From: CAYSRC01 sp964433495
GTDB lineage: Bacteria; Bacillota; Clostridia; Oscillospirales; Ruminococcaceae
Length of the DNA: 64,000 nucleotides
NCBI GenBank assembly: GCA_964433495.1
Contig: CAYSRC010000001.1
Location: 1-64,000, forward strand
Direction: 5' to 3'
The first letter of the stretch is position 1. Each line of letters opens with the position of its first letter. The notes beneath the pieces were generated by a model. That model was not told the origin of the DNA, did not search any database, and saw only the letters and a list, made by a program, of their open reading frames with translations. Positions 52,863 through 61,597 of this stretch are shown here, in pieces. The position numbers and the translations under genes are program-made.

Positions 52863-52909
52863 GAGAGGCCGAAGCAGCCTTAAGTCTGCTTCGGCCTCTC
52901 GGCTTTTTT
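52863..52909 (+). terminator. Strong hairpin terminator
   Basis: GAGAGGCCGAAGCAG pairs with CTGCTTCGGCCTCTC around an 8-base loop, followed by GGCTTTTTT. Confidence 0.8.
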
Positions 52910-52965
52910 CAGGATGAGGGCGGCGGGGAGAGAAAATGTTCCTTATCGGACATATCTCGGCATAC

Positions 52966-52998
52966 AAAACGGCCCGTGTTTATCACAGGCCGTTTTTT
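52966..52998. terminator. Bidirectional hairpin terminator downstream of the GPH symporter
   Basis: AAAACGGCC pairs with GGCCGTTTT across a 13-base loop that contains a further TG/CA pairing; A and T runs on both sides. Confidence 0.75.
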
Positions 52999-53085
52999 GT
53001 CGTGTACGGATGCCGGCGGAAAAGCCGCGGAACCGAGGGATGCGCCCTTCTGAATGATCGGCGGGCCCGAAACAGTCGGCGTGCC

Positions 53086-54486
53086 TCAGACACCCTTTGC
53101 CGCCTTTTCGGCGCTCATCCTTTCCATGTCCTTTTCGATGTCCATCGCGAACAGCACCGCCAGCATGGCGAGGGTGACGAGCGCGGGAACCCAGCCGAGC
53201 AGCGCGTTGATCGTCGAGACGGTCGAGGCGGGCTGCGCAGAGAGTCCCTCGTCAAAGCCCGAGAGATGCAGCGCAAGGGTGAGCAGCTGGGTCGCACCCG
53301 CCTGCGCGAGCTTTGCGGCGAGGTTGTCGCCCGTCGAGACAAGGCTGTCGATGCGGCGACCGCTCTGCCACTCGATGAGGTCGGCGATGTTGTTGCGGTT
53401 GGTGTTGAACATGACAAAGGTAATCGACAGGCCGATGCCGACCGTTACGGCGTTGGTATAGATCGCGCCCGTCGAAAACGGGTCGAGGATGAACCAAAGC
53501 TTGCCCGCGATGAGCACGAGCGCGGCAAAGATCATCGTGCGCTTGCGGCCGAGCGCGCGGTCGATTGCGCCCGTCAGCACGGTCGTGACGATCGAGGTGA
53601 CAAGGTAGGCCGCCTGGATCATCGTCGCGGCGCTTGTGCTGCCCATGACATAGGTCGCGTAGTAGGTGATCGAGCTCATGATGAGCACGTTGTTGATGCC
53701 GTAGCAGATGATGTACAGCATGTTGAACACCCACGATTTGCAGCGGAACAGCATCGCGGCCGCAGCCTTGACGCCGACGTGGTCCTCGTTGTCCGAGATC
53801 TGCTTCACCCGCTCGCGCGTCGTAAAGTAGTGCGCGAGGCTGCCCGCGATGCACACAACGCCCATGACCATGGCCGTAAGCAGAAACCCGCGCGAGCTGC
53901 TGCCGTCGATGAGGTTGCCGCCGTTGTCGAGCGCACCGAACACCTTGAGCAGGGGAAGGCACGCCACCGCGCCGATGCCCGAGCCGATGCAGCCGCCGAG
54001 GTTTCGGTAGACGTTTATCGAGCGGCGGTCGCTGTCGCGGTCGGTCGCGAGGCCGCCCATGCTGTTGTAGGGGATGGCGACAAAGGTGTTGAAGGTCTCA
54101 AACACAAAGTAGATGGCAAGCGCAAGGATGACGGTGACGGTCTGCGAGGTCTTGAAGTCGCAGAAGAGCAGCACGACCGAAACCGCCCACGGCAGCGCGA
54201 ACCACAGCGCGAAGGGGCGGCAGCGCTCGCCGTTTTTGAACTTGTGGTTGACCGACCAAAAGCCGATGAGCGGGTCGTTTACCGCGTCCCACACGGTGCC
54301 GACGGTGAGGATCGCGCCCGCGACAAGCACGTCGATCTTTAGGACATTTGTCAGAAAAAACAGATAGTAGATGCTTTTAAATTGGTACACCACGTTGCTT
54401 GCGGTCGAAAAGGTCAGAAAACCGAACTTTTCGCCGAAGCGAAGGGGCGGTATCGACAGGGCCGAAACGGTGTTTTTTTGTTTCAT
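53086..54486 (-). CDS. GPH-family sugar:cation symporter
   Basis: A 466-aa 12-helix transporter of the glycoside-pentoside-hexuronide (GPH) family: FGEKFGFLTFSTASNVVYQFKS at the N-terminus (usual 'YGxGDxxxN' replaced), DAVNDPLIGFWS (the GPH 'D.....DP..G' motif), and later RRSINVYRNLGG. It imports a sugar or glycoside with Na+ or H+. It overlaps the alpha/beta hydrolase gene by 4 bp, so both are made together. Confidence 0.92.
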   Translation of the reverse strand: MKQKNTVSALSIPPLRFGEKFGFLTFSTASNVVYQFKSIYYLFFLTNVLKIDVLVAGAILTVGTVWDAVNDPLIGFWSVNHKFKNGERCRPFALWFALPWAVSVVLLFCDFKTSQTVTVILALAIYFVFETFNTFVAIPYNSMGGLATDRDSDRRSINVYRNLGGCIGSGIGAVACLPLLKVFGALDNGGNLIDGSSSRGFLLTAMVMGVVCIAGSLAHYFTTRERVKQISDNEDHVGVKAAAAMLFRCKSWVFNMLYIICYGINNVLIMSSITYYATYVMGSTSAATMIQAAYLVTSIVTTVLTGAIDRALGRKRTMIFAALVLIAGKLWFILDPFSTGAIYTNAVTVGIGLSITFVMFNTNRNNIADLIEWQSGRRIDSLVSTGDNLAAKLAQAGATQLLTLALHLSGFDEGLSAQPASTVSTINALLGWVPALVTLAMLAVLFAMDIEKDMERMSAEKAAKGV

Positions 54487-55454
54487 ACGTTTTTCTCGCT
54501 TTCTTTTATTTCGAGCAGCCGTTTGCGCAGCAGCCCCTTAAACCGCTCGGGCTCGTCGTTCATCGGGTTGTGGCCCGAGTTCTCGAACCACACGAGCTCT
54601 TTTCTCGGGGCCTTTATCATGTTGAACCAGTCCTCCACCAGGGCCGCGGGGGTGTTTTGGTCGAGCACGCCGTCAAAGATGAAGACGGGCACCTTGAACT
54701 CGGTGCAGGTCTTGGGGAAGTCGGTCGCACCGACCTCGGGCCACATGTGCTCGAGCACGAACACGTGTCCCTTTGCAAGGCCCCACAGGTCGGCGGGGGT
54801 GTACTCGCCCGACAGGAACATCGGCACCACCATCGAGCGGAAGTAGCTCCGCTTTGCTTTGTTCTGCGAGTATCCGCCGTACTTCATCATGATGTTGCGC
54901 TGCACCATCATGCCCTTGTATCCGCCCTTGTACACGCCCATGACCGGCTCGCCCAGCTCCTCGAGCGCCTTTAGCGACCTCGTGTCCCCGGCGGCCCTTG
55001 CGGCGTCGAGCGCGAACTTATAACTCAGCTCCTCGTTTTTTGCGCCGTTGACCACCTGGCCGAAGCCGACAAAGGCTGCGATCTCGTCGGGATAGCGAAA
55101 GCTGAGCCACGTCCCGAGCTCGGAGCCCCAGCTGCCGCCGATGATGAATATCTTGTCCTTGCCGAACTCGCGGCACAGCCACTGCACGAGCTCGTGCGCG
55201 TCGTCGGTCACCCGCTCGACGGTCAGCGACTCGGGCGGGCAGCCCTTGTATGAGCCGCCGCTGCCGCGCTGGTCCCACCCGACGAGGGTGAAGGTGTCGG
55301 CGAGGTCGGCGTGCTCGGTCATGATCCCGTGGCGGTTGCACACCCCGGGGCCCCCGTGCAGAAAGAGCAGCACCGGCTTTGTCGGGTCGTCGGTCTTGAT
55401 GTGTATCTTTTGGGGCAGACCGCCCAGCGTCACCTTTAAAAATCTGTCCGTCAT
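54483..55454 (-). CDS. Alpha/beta hydrolase (proline iminopeptidase-like)
   Basis: A 323-aa alpha/beta hydrolase: oxyanion loop LFLHGGPG, WDQRGSGGS and nucleophile elbow GGSWGS with the catalytic Ser, and a late His in NSGHNPMNDEP. This is the prolyl-iminopeptidase/epoxide-hydrolase-like branch; the substrate is not predictable, though coupling to a GPH transporter suggests an ester or peptide of an imported compound. The ATG at 55454 follows AAAGAG; another in-frame ATG lies six codons upstream. Confidence 0.9.
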   Translation of the reverse strand: MTDRFLKVTLGGLPQKIHIKTDDPTKPVLLFLHGGPGVCNRHGIMTEHADLADTFTLVGWDQRGSGGSYKGCPPESLTVERVTDDAHELVQWLCREFGKDKIFIIGGSWGSELGTWLSFRYPDEIAAFVGFGQVVNGAKNEELSYKFALDAARAAGDTRSLKALEELGEPVMGVYKGGYKGMMVQRNIMMKYGGYSQNKAKRSYFRSMVVPMFLSGEYTPADLWGLAKGHVFVLEHMWPEVGATDFPKTCTEFKVPVFIFDGVLDQNTPAALVEDWFNMIKAPRKELVWFENSGHNPMNDEPERFKGLLRKRLLEIKESEKNV

Positions 55455-55505
55455 CTCTTTACCCCGTTTCATATTCGTGTGTTAAAGCATGAAAGCAATA
55501 TAATC

Positions 55506-55534
55506 AGTATAGCACACGGGGCGGCGTGCGGCAA
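55506..55534 (-). promoter_or_regulatory. Promoter of the hydrolase-symporter operon
   Basis: On the minus strand TTGCCG (55534-55529), 17 bp spacer, TATACT (55511-55506) with an extended -10 TGC just before it. Confidence 0.5.
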
Positions 55535-55587
55535 CACCTTTCGGGGCGGGGGCGGTGTGCGGCGAAGCGCGCAGGAGAGATTGTCCC

Positions 55588-55616
55588 TTGTTAAACGCGC
55601 GGGGACGCTTTATAAT
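55588..55616 (+). promoter_or_regulatory. Sigma-A promoter of trkA
   Basis: TTGTTA at 55588-55593, 17 bp spacer, TATAAT at 55611-55616, 95 bp before the trkA start. Confidence 0.7.
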
Positions 55617-55710
55617 AATAAAAAAGTCGGCCGCGCGTCCGCAGACGGCGGGGCGCGGGGTTTTGAGAGCTTTTTAACAACACGAGAACAACACAATTAG
55701 GGGAAACGGT

Positions 55711-57069
55711 ATGAGAGTGATTATTGTGGGGCTCGGGAAGGTGGGCCTTGCACTTGCGGGCAAGCTCGCCGAGGAGCACAGCGTGACGGCCGTGGATCTG
55801 AGCCTTGCTGTGGTGAAGCCGGCGACCGAAAACCATGACATCATCGGCGTCGTCGGGAACGGTGCGACTATCAAGATCCTTCAGGAGGCGGGCGTCGACG
55901 GCGCCGACCTCGTCGTCGCGGTGACGGGCGGCGACGAGACAAACCTCATGTGTTGCCTGCTCGCCAAAAAGCTCGGCGCAAAGCACACCGTCGCGCGGGT
56001 GCGCAACCCCGAGTACGAGGACGGCCTCAAGCTGATAAAGGACGACCTGCGGCTGTCGATGGCGGTCAACCCCGAGCGTGAGGCCGCAAACGAGGCGGCG
56101 AGGATGCTCAAGTTCCCGTCGGCGATCACGGTCGACGTCTTTGCGAAGGGCAGGCTTGAGCTGCTGACGCTGACGGTGCGGGACGGCTCGCCCATCGAGG
56201 ATATGTCGATAAAGGACATCTTCTCAAAGCTTCGCTCGCGGGTGCTCGTGTGCTATGTCGAGCGGGGCGGCAAGGTGTTTATCCCGTCGGGCGACACGGT
56301 GCTGCACGCCCGCGACACGATAGGGGTGCTTGCCGCGCCCGCGACGGCGGCCGCCTTCTTTAAAGAGCTGGGCCTCGCCTCGTCCGCGGCGCGCCGGGTG
56401 ATGATTGTCGGCGGCGGCAAGATTGCCTACTATCTCGCGAAGCAGCTTTTGGACCTCAAGATGCGCGTCACGGTGATCGAGTCGGACGAGGCGGTGGCGC
56501 TGGGGCTGTCCGAGCGGCTTCCGGGCGCGGTCATCATCCACGGCGACGGCTCGGACAAGGATCTTTTGCTGTCCGAGGGGCTCGCCGACATGGACGCGCT
56601 GTGCTGTCTCACCGGCATCGACGAGGAGAACATCCTGCTCGCGCTGTACGCACACAGTGTGTCCGAGCGGATAAAGACGGTCACCAAGGTCACCCGCATA
56701 AATTTTGAGGACGTCCTTCAAAAGCTCGACATCGGCAGCGCCATCTACCCGCGCTATATCACCGCCGACCTCATCACGCGGTATGTACGGGCGCTGGGCA
56801 ACTCGCAGGGCAGCAACGTCGAGACGCTCTACCGCCTGCTCGACGGGCGGGCCGAGGCGCTCGAGTTCCGCGTGGGCGAGGGCAGCCCCCTTGCCGGGGT
56901 GCCGTTCAGCAGGCTTCGCCTGCGCAAAAACCTGCTTGTGGGGTCGATCGTGCGCGGCCGCGAGATCATCACCCCGCGGGGCTCCGACTGCCTCGAGGCG
57001 GGCGACACGGTCATCATCGTCACCACCGAGCCCGGCCTCAACGACCTTGACGACATCATGGAGAGCTGA
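55711..57069 (+). CDS. trkA: Trk potassium channel gating subunit TrkA
   Basis: A 452-aa peripheral membrane regulator with two tandem RCK units: RCK_N (MRVIIVGLGKVGLALAGKL) and RCK_C (ELLTLTVRDGSPIEDMS), repeated as RRVMIVGGGKIAYYLAKQL and EALEFRVGEGSPLAGVPF. It binds NAD(H)/ATP and gates TrkH; RCK_C domains of Firmicutes also bind c-di-AMP. TrkH follows three bases downstream, and a strong promoter lies upstream. Double RCK structure distinguishes it from KtrA. Confidence 0.96.
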   Translation: MRVIIVGLGKVGLALAGKLAEEHSVTAVDLSLAVVKPATENHDIIGVVGNGATIKILQEAGVDGADLVVAVTGGDETNLMCCLLAKKLGAKHTVARVRNPEYEDGLKLIKDDLRLSMAVNPEREAANEAARMLKFPSAITVDVFAKGRLELLTLTVRDGSPIEDMSIKDIFSKLRSRVLVCYVERGGKVFIPSGDTVLHARDTIGVLAAPATAAAFFKELGLASSAARRVMIVGGGKIAYYLAKQLLDLKMRVTVIESDEAVALGLSERLPGAVIIHGDGSDKDLLLSEGLADMDALCCLTGIDEENILLALYAHSVSERIKTVTKVTRINFEDVLQKLDIGSAIYPRYITADLITRYVRALGNSQGSNVETLYRLLDGRAEALEFRVGEGSPLAGVPFSRLRLRKNLLVGSIVRGREIITPRGSDCLEAGDTVIIVTTEPGLNDLDDIMES

Positions 57070-57072
57070 GCG

Positions 57073-58509
57073 ATGAACTACAGAATGGTGTTTTACATTT
57101 TGGGGATACTGCTCGGCGCCGAGGCGGCGCTTATGCTCATGCCGCTTGCGGTGGCGCTTGTTTTGGGCGAGGACACGGTGCTGTCGTTTGCGGCCGTGAT
57201 CGCGCTGCTTGCGCTGTGTGCGGCCGTGCTCGCGAGAAAGGCCCCCCAAAACAAGCGGGTCTATGCGAGAGAGGGCTTTTTGATCGTGTCGGTGGGATGG
57301 GTTGCCGTCAGCGTCTTCGGTGCGCTGCCCTTCTTCATCAGCCGAGAGATACCGAGATTTATCGACGCGCTCTTCGAGTCGGTGTCGGGCTTCACGACCA
57401 CCGGCGCGAGCATCTTAAGCGACGTCGAGGCGCTCAGCCGCTCGACGCTGTTTTGGCGCAGCTTCACACACTGGATAGGCGGCATGGGGGTGCTGGTGTT
57501 CATCATGGCGGTGCTTCCTCTCGCGGGCAGCGGCAACATCCATATCATGCGCGCCGAAAGCCCCGGCCCCAACGTCACAAAGCTTGTCGCGCGCACCCGC
57601 AGGACGGCGCTCATCCTCTACGAGATATACATCGTCCTCACCCTTGCCGAGGTCGTGCTGCTGCTGTCGGGCGGCGTCGCCTTTTTGGACAGCCTGATGC
57701 TCAGCTTCGGCACGGCGGGCACCGGCGGCTTCGGCATCTTAAACGACAGCTTCGCGTCCTACAGCCCCTATGTACAAATTGTCGTCACCGTGTTCATGAT
57801 TCTGTTCGGCGTCAATTTCGGCTGCTATTTTCTGATTATCACCGGCAACATCAGGGACGCGCTGAAAAATGAGGAGGTGCGGGCCTATCTCGCCGTCATC
57901 GCGGCCGCCGTCCTGCTCATCACCGTCGACATCCGCCCGCTGTTCGAGAGCTTCGGCGAGACGGTTCGCCACGCCGCCTTTCAGGTGGGCAGCATCATAA
58001 CGACAACCGGCTTTACGAGCGTCGACTTCAACGCGTGGCCCGAGTTCAGCAGGGCCTTGCTGCTGCTTATTATGTGCATCGGCGCGTGCGCGGGCAGCAC
58101 GGGCGGCGGGCTCAAGGTGTCGCGCGTGCTGGTGATGTGCAAGCAGCTTAAAAAAGAGATCCGCACGATGATCCACCCCAACAGCGTCAGCGTCACACTG
58201 TACGAGGGCAAGCCCCTCGCGCACGAGACGGTGCGCGGCGTCAACATGTTTTTCGCGGCCTATATGATAATTATCTGCGCTTCGGTCGTGGTCGTCGCAC
58301 TCGACGGGTTTGACTTTATCACCAACTTCTCGGCGGTGATCGCGACGCTCAACAACATCGGCCCCGGGCTTGAGATTGTCGGCGCGACGGGCAACTACGG
58401 CGGCTTCAGCGTGCTGTCCAAATCGGTGCTCATCACGGACATGCTGTTCGGGCGGCTCGAGATCTTCCCGCTTTTGCTGATGTTCATCCCCGCCACGTGG
58501 AGAAGATGA
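57073..58509 (+). CDS. trkH: Potassium channel subunit TrkH
   Basis: A 478-aa membrane channel with four pseudo-repeats carrying the selectivity residues: SGFTTTGAS, FGTAGTGGFG, TTTGFTS and LNNIGPG, each with the conserved Gly. N-terminal extra helices and FLIVSVGWVAVSVFGALPF identify TrkH over KtrB. Together with TrkA it imports K+. A terminator is not visible downstream; a repeat block begins about 50 bp later. Confidence 0.96.
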   Translation: MNYRMVFYILGILLGAEAALMLMPLAVALVLGEDTVLSFAAVIALLALCAAVLARKAPQNKRVYAREGFLIVSVGWVAVSVFGALPFFISREIPRFIDALFESVSGFTTTGASILSDVEALSRSTLFWRSFTHWIGGMGVLVFIMAVLPLAGSGNIHIMRAESPGPNVTKLVARTRRTALILYEIYIVLTLAEVVLLLSGGVAFLDSLMLSFGTAGTGGFGILNDSFASYSPYVQIVVTVFMILFGVNFGCYFLIITGNIRDALKNEEVRAYLAVIAAAVLLITVDIRPLFESFGETVRHAAFQVGSIITTTGFTSVDFNAWPEFSRALLLLIMCIGACAGSTGGGLKVSRVLVMCKQLKKEIRTMIHPNSVSVTLYEGKPLAHETVRGVNMFFAAYMIIICASVVVVALDGFDFITNFSAVIATLNNIGPGLEIVGATGNYGGFSVLSKSVLITDMLFGRLEIFPLLLMFIPATWRR

Positions 58510-58832
58510 CGCGGCAAAGCGCCCTGCGCGCTCGGTAAAGGGGTCTGAGGGAAAGGGCGCAATCCCTAGGCCGACTGCGTCGACAGGGAGCCTGAGGGCG
58601 TCAACCCCTCAGTCGGCTAAAGCCGACAGCTCCCTTTGTACACGGCTCGCATAATCCTGTGAGGTGGCCGCATGTTAAAGGTACGGACATGCGGCAGAAT
58701 TCACGAGAATATGTGAACCCTACCGCGCGTTGTTCCGCTTACGCGCGGGAAGGGAGGCCTCAAAAGCAAGGGCGACAATTCTAACGGACAGCTGCGCGTC
58801 CGCGCGGTTCTCGGCATAACGGGAGGATGGCC
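58510..58832. repeat. Intergenic region with repeat block 6
   Basis: 323 bp. Type I hairpins at 58667-58695 (GCCGCATGT/ACATGCGGC) and 58723-58748 (CCGCGCGT/ACGCGCGG, loop TGTTCCGCTT), type II at 58700-58717 (TTCAC/GTGAA), plus the 'aatccct...agtcggct' end module at about 58560-58640. No gene. Confidence 0.78.
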
Positions 58833-59573
58833 ATGTCGGAACAGATAACAAAAAGAGGGCTCAACGCAAATCAGCTGAAGCTCATTGCGATTGCCGCCAT
58901 GACGCTCGACCACCTGACGTGGACACTGTTCCCGGGGTATTCGACCGAGTGGTATGTGTTGCTGCCGCACCTTGTCGGCAGGATAACCGCGCCCATTATG
59001 TGGTTTTTTGTCGCCGAGGGGTATCACTATACACGCAACGTGAAAAAATACGCGGCAAGGCTGTTCCTTTTGGCGGCGGTGTCGCACTTTGCGTACAACT
59101 TCTGCTTCGGCATCCCGTTTGTGCCCTTTAAAACGTCGGTGTTTAATCAGACCGGCGTCGCGTGGTCGCTCGCGTGGGGGTTGGTGCTGCTGTATATCTT
59201 CGACAAAAAGCAATGGAAGGCGTGGCAGACGGCGGCCGTCGCGCTGGCGGTCTGCCTGATAACCTTCCCGTCCGACTGGAGCTGCATCGCGACGATGGCC
59301 ATCGTGGCAATCGGCACGAACAGGGGAAACTTCAAAAAGCAGATGACGCACATGATGCTGTGGACGGCGGTGTACGCCGGCGTGTATTTTGTGTTTATCG
59401 ACAGGGTATACGGACTTATCCAGCTCGGAACCTGCCTGTCGATCCCGCTGCTGCGGCTGTACAACGGCGAGCGCGGCTCGTTTAGGGGCATGGGCAAGCT
59501 GTTCTACCTGTACTACCCGCTTCACCTCGCCCTGTGCGGGGTTTTGCGCGTGGTGCTGTGGGGTGCGGCTTAA
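58833..59573 (+). CDS. TraX-like membrane protein
   Basis: A 246-aa membrane protein of the TraX family: NANQLKLIAIAAMTLDHLTW near the N-terminus, RITAPIMWFFVAEGYHYTRN and YLYYPLHLALCGVLR, with about eight hydrophobic segments. TraX acetylates F-pilin in plasmids, but isolated chromosomal copies in Firmicutes are probably acyltransferase-3-type membrane acyltransferases of other substrates. No conjugation gene is nearby. The ATG at 58833 (GGAGG upstream) is preferred to the one at 58827. Confidence 0.9.
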   Translation: MSEQITKRGLNANQLKLIAIAAMTLDHLTWTLFPGYSTEWYVLLPHLVGRITAPIMWFFVAEGYHYTRNVKKYAARLFLLAAVSHFAYNFCFGIPFVPFKTSVFNQTGVAWSLAWGLVLLYIFDKKQWKAWQTAAVALAVCLITFPSDWSCIATMAIVAIGTNRGNFKKQMTHMMLWTAVYAGVYFVFIDRVYGLIQLGTCLSIPLLRLYNGERGSFRGMGKLFYLYYPLHLALCGVLRVVLWGAA

Positions 59574-59643
59574 GACCGTCCGAAGCGCCGAACACCGAGA
59601 AAAGAGGACGATCCCCCGCCGCGCGCCGGTGCAGTGTAGAGAT

Positions 59644-59673
59644 AAATCCCCGGGCATTGACGCCCGGGGATTT
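59644..59673. terminator. Perfect 12-bp hairpin downstream of the TraX-like gene
   Basis: AAATCCCCGGGC pairs with GCCCGGGGATTT around a 6-base loop. No T-tract follows on either strand, so it may be a terminator or another structured element. Confidence 0.55.
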
Positions 59674-59868
59674 GCCGTAAAAAGGGGATGTGCCGCCGCC
59701 GGTGCGGACGGTCGGCGAGACGGCGCGTGTTTGCGACGCCCGCTGTCGGGATACCGACACAGAGGACTTTTTGGCCGCCGCCCGAAAAGGGAACGGCGGT
59801 CAAAGCCGCCGCTGTTCGGTGTCTGCCGTGCCGGTGTCCCTTTTGCGGGGCACCGCGCCAAGGGGGGG

Positions 59869-60507
59869 TTACAGCGCCTTCAGGATGTCCGCGGGTGTCC
59901 GCGCGATGAGGCCCGCGCCGCTCTCACGCAGCTCGGCCTCGCCCCTGAACCCCCACGACGCGCCGACCGAGAACACCCCCGCGTTTGCGGCGAAGATCAT
60001 GTCGACGTCGGAATCCCCTATGTATACGACCTCGTCGCGGCAAAGCCCCGTGTGCTCAAGGTACATCTCCATGAGCCGTGCGTCGGGCTTTTTGGGGCGG
60101 ACGCCGTCCTCGGCCCACAGGTCGCAAAACACCCCGTCGCCGAACAGCTTTTCGATCACCGGCCGCGCCTGGTAGTCGGGCTTGTTGGTCATGACGGCCG
60201 ACGCGACCCCGCGCGCCGCAAGCTCGCGAAGCAGCTCGGGTATGCCGTCGTAGGGCTTGGCAAAGTCGACGATATGCCCGGCGTAGCGCGCCTTGTACAC
60301 CTTAAAAAGCTCGTCGACGTCGCAGCCGGCGCTCTCGGCCGCGCGCTCGCACAGCTTGTAGGCGCCGTTGCCGACCATTTTTGCGCACCGCTCGGGGCTC
60401 ACCTCGGGCGAGCCCAGCTGTCTGAGCGCGAAGTTGAGGCTTGCGCGTATGTCGGGCAGGGTGTTCACAAGCGTTCCGTCGAGGTCGAAGATAAAGATCT
60501 TTTTCAT
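59869..60507 (-). CDS. HAD-family phosphatase (phosphoglycolate phosphatase-like)
   Basis: A 212-aa haloacid dehalogenase hydrolase: FDLDGTLVNT with nucleophile Asp8 and Asp10, motif II VMTNK, motif III Lys in KPDARLMEMY, motif IV YIGDSDVDM. Cap domain C1 lies between. Family members dephosphorylate 2-phosphoglycolate or small phosphosugars. It stands alone on the minus strand. Confidence 0.92.
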   Translation of the reverse strand: MKKIFIFDLDGTLVNTLPDIRASLNFALRQLGSPEVSPERCAKMVGNGAYKLCERAAESAGCDVDELFKVYKARYAGHIVDFAKPYDGIPELLRELAARGVASAVMTNKPDYQARPVIEKLFGDGVFCDLWAEDGVRPKKPDARLMEMYLEHTGLCRDEVVYIGDSDVDMIFAANAGVFSVGASWGFRGEAELRESGAGLIARTPADILKAL

Positions 60508-60849
60508 AGAATCTCTCCGTTGTTTGATTGTACAGCGGCAGCCGCGGCTGCCCGCGTGGTGTTTTCTGTGATATTTTAAGGATCTTGCTCTTAAGGCTTC
60601 CTTGCGGGGAAATTTCGGGTTGCAGCCCTTAAGGCTCCCTTATCGAACGCCGTTCCGATTGCGTTCGACCCTCCCCTTGCACAAGGGAGGCGTTGGCTTG
60701 CAGCGGAATACCGTGCCGGGCTGCTTGCAAAACTTGCTTGAGTTTTTTCGCGAAGGCTCATGGCTTGGAGGGTTATTACGGGATCGCCGCCGCAAGGCGG
60801 CCGCGACAAGCGAGCGAAAGCGAGGCTGCCCGTAACAATGTTCCCCGCG

Positions 60850-60922
60850 GTTTGGGACATTGTCCCAAACGGCAGGCGTGTTATTCTAACACACCTGCCG
60901 AGGTCGGCCCTACAGGCCGACC
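60850..60922. repeat. Cluster of three adjacent hairpins
   Basis: Hairpin 1, 60850-60870: GTTTGGGACA/TGTCCCAAAC, 1-base centre. Hairpin 2, 60871-60899: GGCAGG-C-GTGTTA / TAACAC-A-CCTGCC, 3-base loop. Hairpin 3, 60902-60922: GGTCGGCC/GGCCGACC, 5-base loop. They abut and lie about 105 bp upstream of the acpP promoter. Confidence 0.7.
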
Positions 60923-61026
60923 CGTCAAGGTTATTATACCACATCGCCGCCTCCGCGAACAGCCTCGGCGAGGTCGGCGACCCCGCCGCAAAAAAAACGT
61001 CCGCGGAGATTTTTTCAAAAAAGGTG

Positions 61027-61055
61027 TTGACAATACCGGGCAAAGCGTTTATATA
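61027..61055 (+). promoter_or_regulatory. Sigma-A promoter of acpP
   Basis: Perfect -35 TTGACA at 61027-61032, 17 bp spacer, -10 TATATA at 61050-61055; 75 bp before the acpP start. The strongest promoter seen in the window. Confidence 0.85.
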
Positions 61056-61129
61056 TATTGAGTACAGAGAACAAATTGCCGGTACGCGGCACGGTTTTAA
61101 AACGACAATTGTTAAGGAGAATGATTTTT

Positions 61130-61360
61130 ATGGTATTCGATAAGGTCAGAGCCATTATTTGCGAGCAGCTCGATATCGACGAAGACAGCGTGACGATGGA
61201 CTCGAACATCATGGACGATCTCGACGCCGATTCCCTCGACGTCGTCGACATCGTGATGAGCCTGCAGGACGAGTTTGACGTCGAGATCCCCGACGAGGAG
61301 GTCGAGAACATCAGCACCGTCGGCGACCTCGTGAAGTTCCTCGAGGCGGCGGGCTGCTGA
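61130..61360 (+). CDS. acpP: Acyl carrier protein
   Basis: A 76-aa ACP for fatty-acid or other acyl-chain synthesis. DADSLDVVDIVMSLQDEF carries the phosphopantetheine Ser35 in the DSL motif; the protein is strongly acidic. AAGGAG lies ten bases before the ATG at 61130; the frame upstream is not conserved. Monocistronic: own promoter and own terminator. No fab genes are nearby; it may serve the thioesterase at 382-1143 or general lipid synthesis. Confidence 0.96.
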   Translation: MVFDKVRAIICEQLDIDEDSVTMDSNIMDDLDADSLDVVDIVMSLQDEFDVEIPDEEVENISTVGDLVKFLEAAGC

Positions 61361-61389
61361 GCTGTCCGATACAGAAGAACCGATATACA

Positions 61390-61422
61390 CCCCCCGCCTT
61401 TAATGTGCGGGGGGCTTTTTTT
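61390..61422 (+). terminator. Terminator after acpP
   Basis: CCCCCCGC pairs with GCGGGGGG around a 9-base loop, followed by CTTTTTTT. Confidence 0.9.
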
Positions 61423-61482
61423 AGCGGGCGCAGGCACCCCGTGCAAGACCCTGCCCGCCGCCCGGAACAAGGGGCTTTTTTT

Positions 61483-61504
61483 ATTTGCGCAAATGCTATA
61501 TAAT
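61483..61504 (+). promoter_or_regulatory. Palindrome and -10 box before proS
   Basis: Perfect 12-bp palindrome ATTTGCGCAAAT (61483-61494) directly upstream of a TATAAT at 61499-61504. No good -35 is present, so an activator-type or extended -10 promoter is possible. It is 94 bp before the proS start. Confidence 0.45.
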
Positions 61505-61597
61505 ATAAGTCGAATACGGCGGCGCGGCCCGTTCCGGCGAACAGGCGCTGCGCCCGCGGATTTATCTTTACGCAACGTGAAAGGATTTGATCAACCG

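Larger units (their letters stand above)
52267..53085. repeat. Intergenic region with repeat block 5 and terminators
   Basis: 819 bp without a gene. Type II hairpin at 52384-52401 (CTCGC/GCGAG), type I hairpins at 52406-52433 (GTCGGCCGT/ACGGCCGAC, loop CGTACCGATT) and 52665-52692 (GTCGAGC/GCTCGAC, inverted loop), and 'aatccctcag' and 'aaagccccctt' end modules. Segment 52659-52719 is an inverted near-copy of 90-150. Terminators follow at 52863-52909 and 52966-52998. Confidence 0.78.
60508..61129. other. Intergenic region with repeat block 7 and a hairpin cluster
   Basis: 622 bp. Repeat piece at about 60590-60700 with a type I hairpin at 60643-60668 (TCGAACGC/GCGTTCGA, loop CGTTCCGATT). Three successive perfect hairpins at 60850-60922. 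The acpP promoter is at 61027-61055. A short tract (60760-60830) also shows inverted repeats. No conserved ORF. Confidence 0.7.

Noticed and set aside
58833..59573. Conjugative element because of the TraX-like gene
   Set aside because: No relaxase, type IV secretion, integrase or att site is nearby; single chromosomal TraX-like genes are common in Firmicutes.
61423..61597. T-box riboswitch before proS
   Set aside because: The conserved T-box sequence (TGGNACCGCG) and terminator/antiterminator are not found; only a palindrome and a -10 box are visible.
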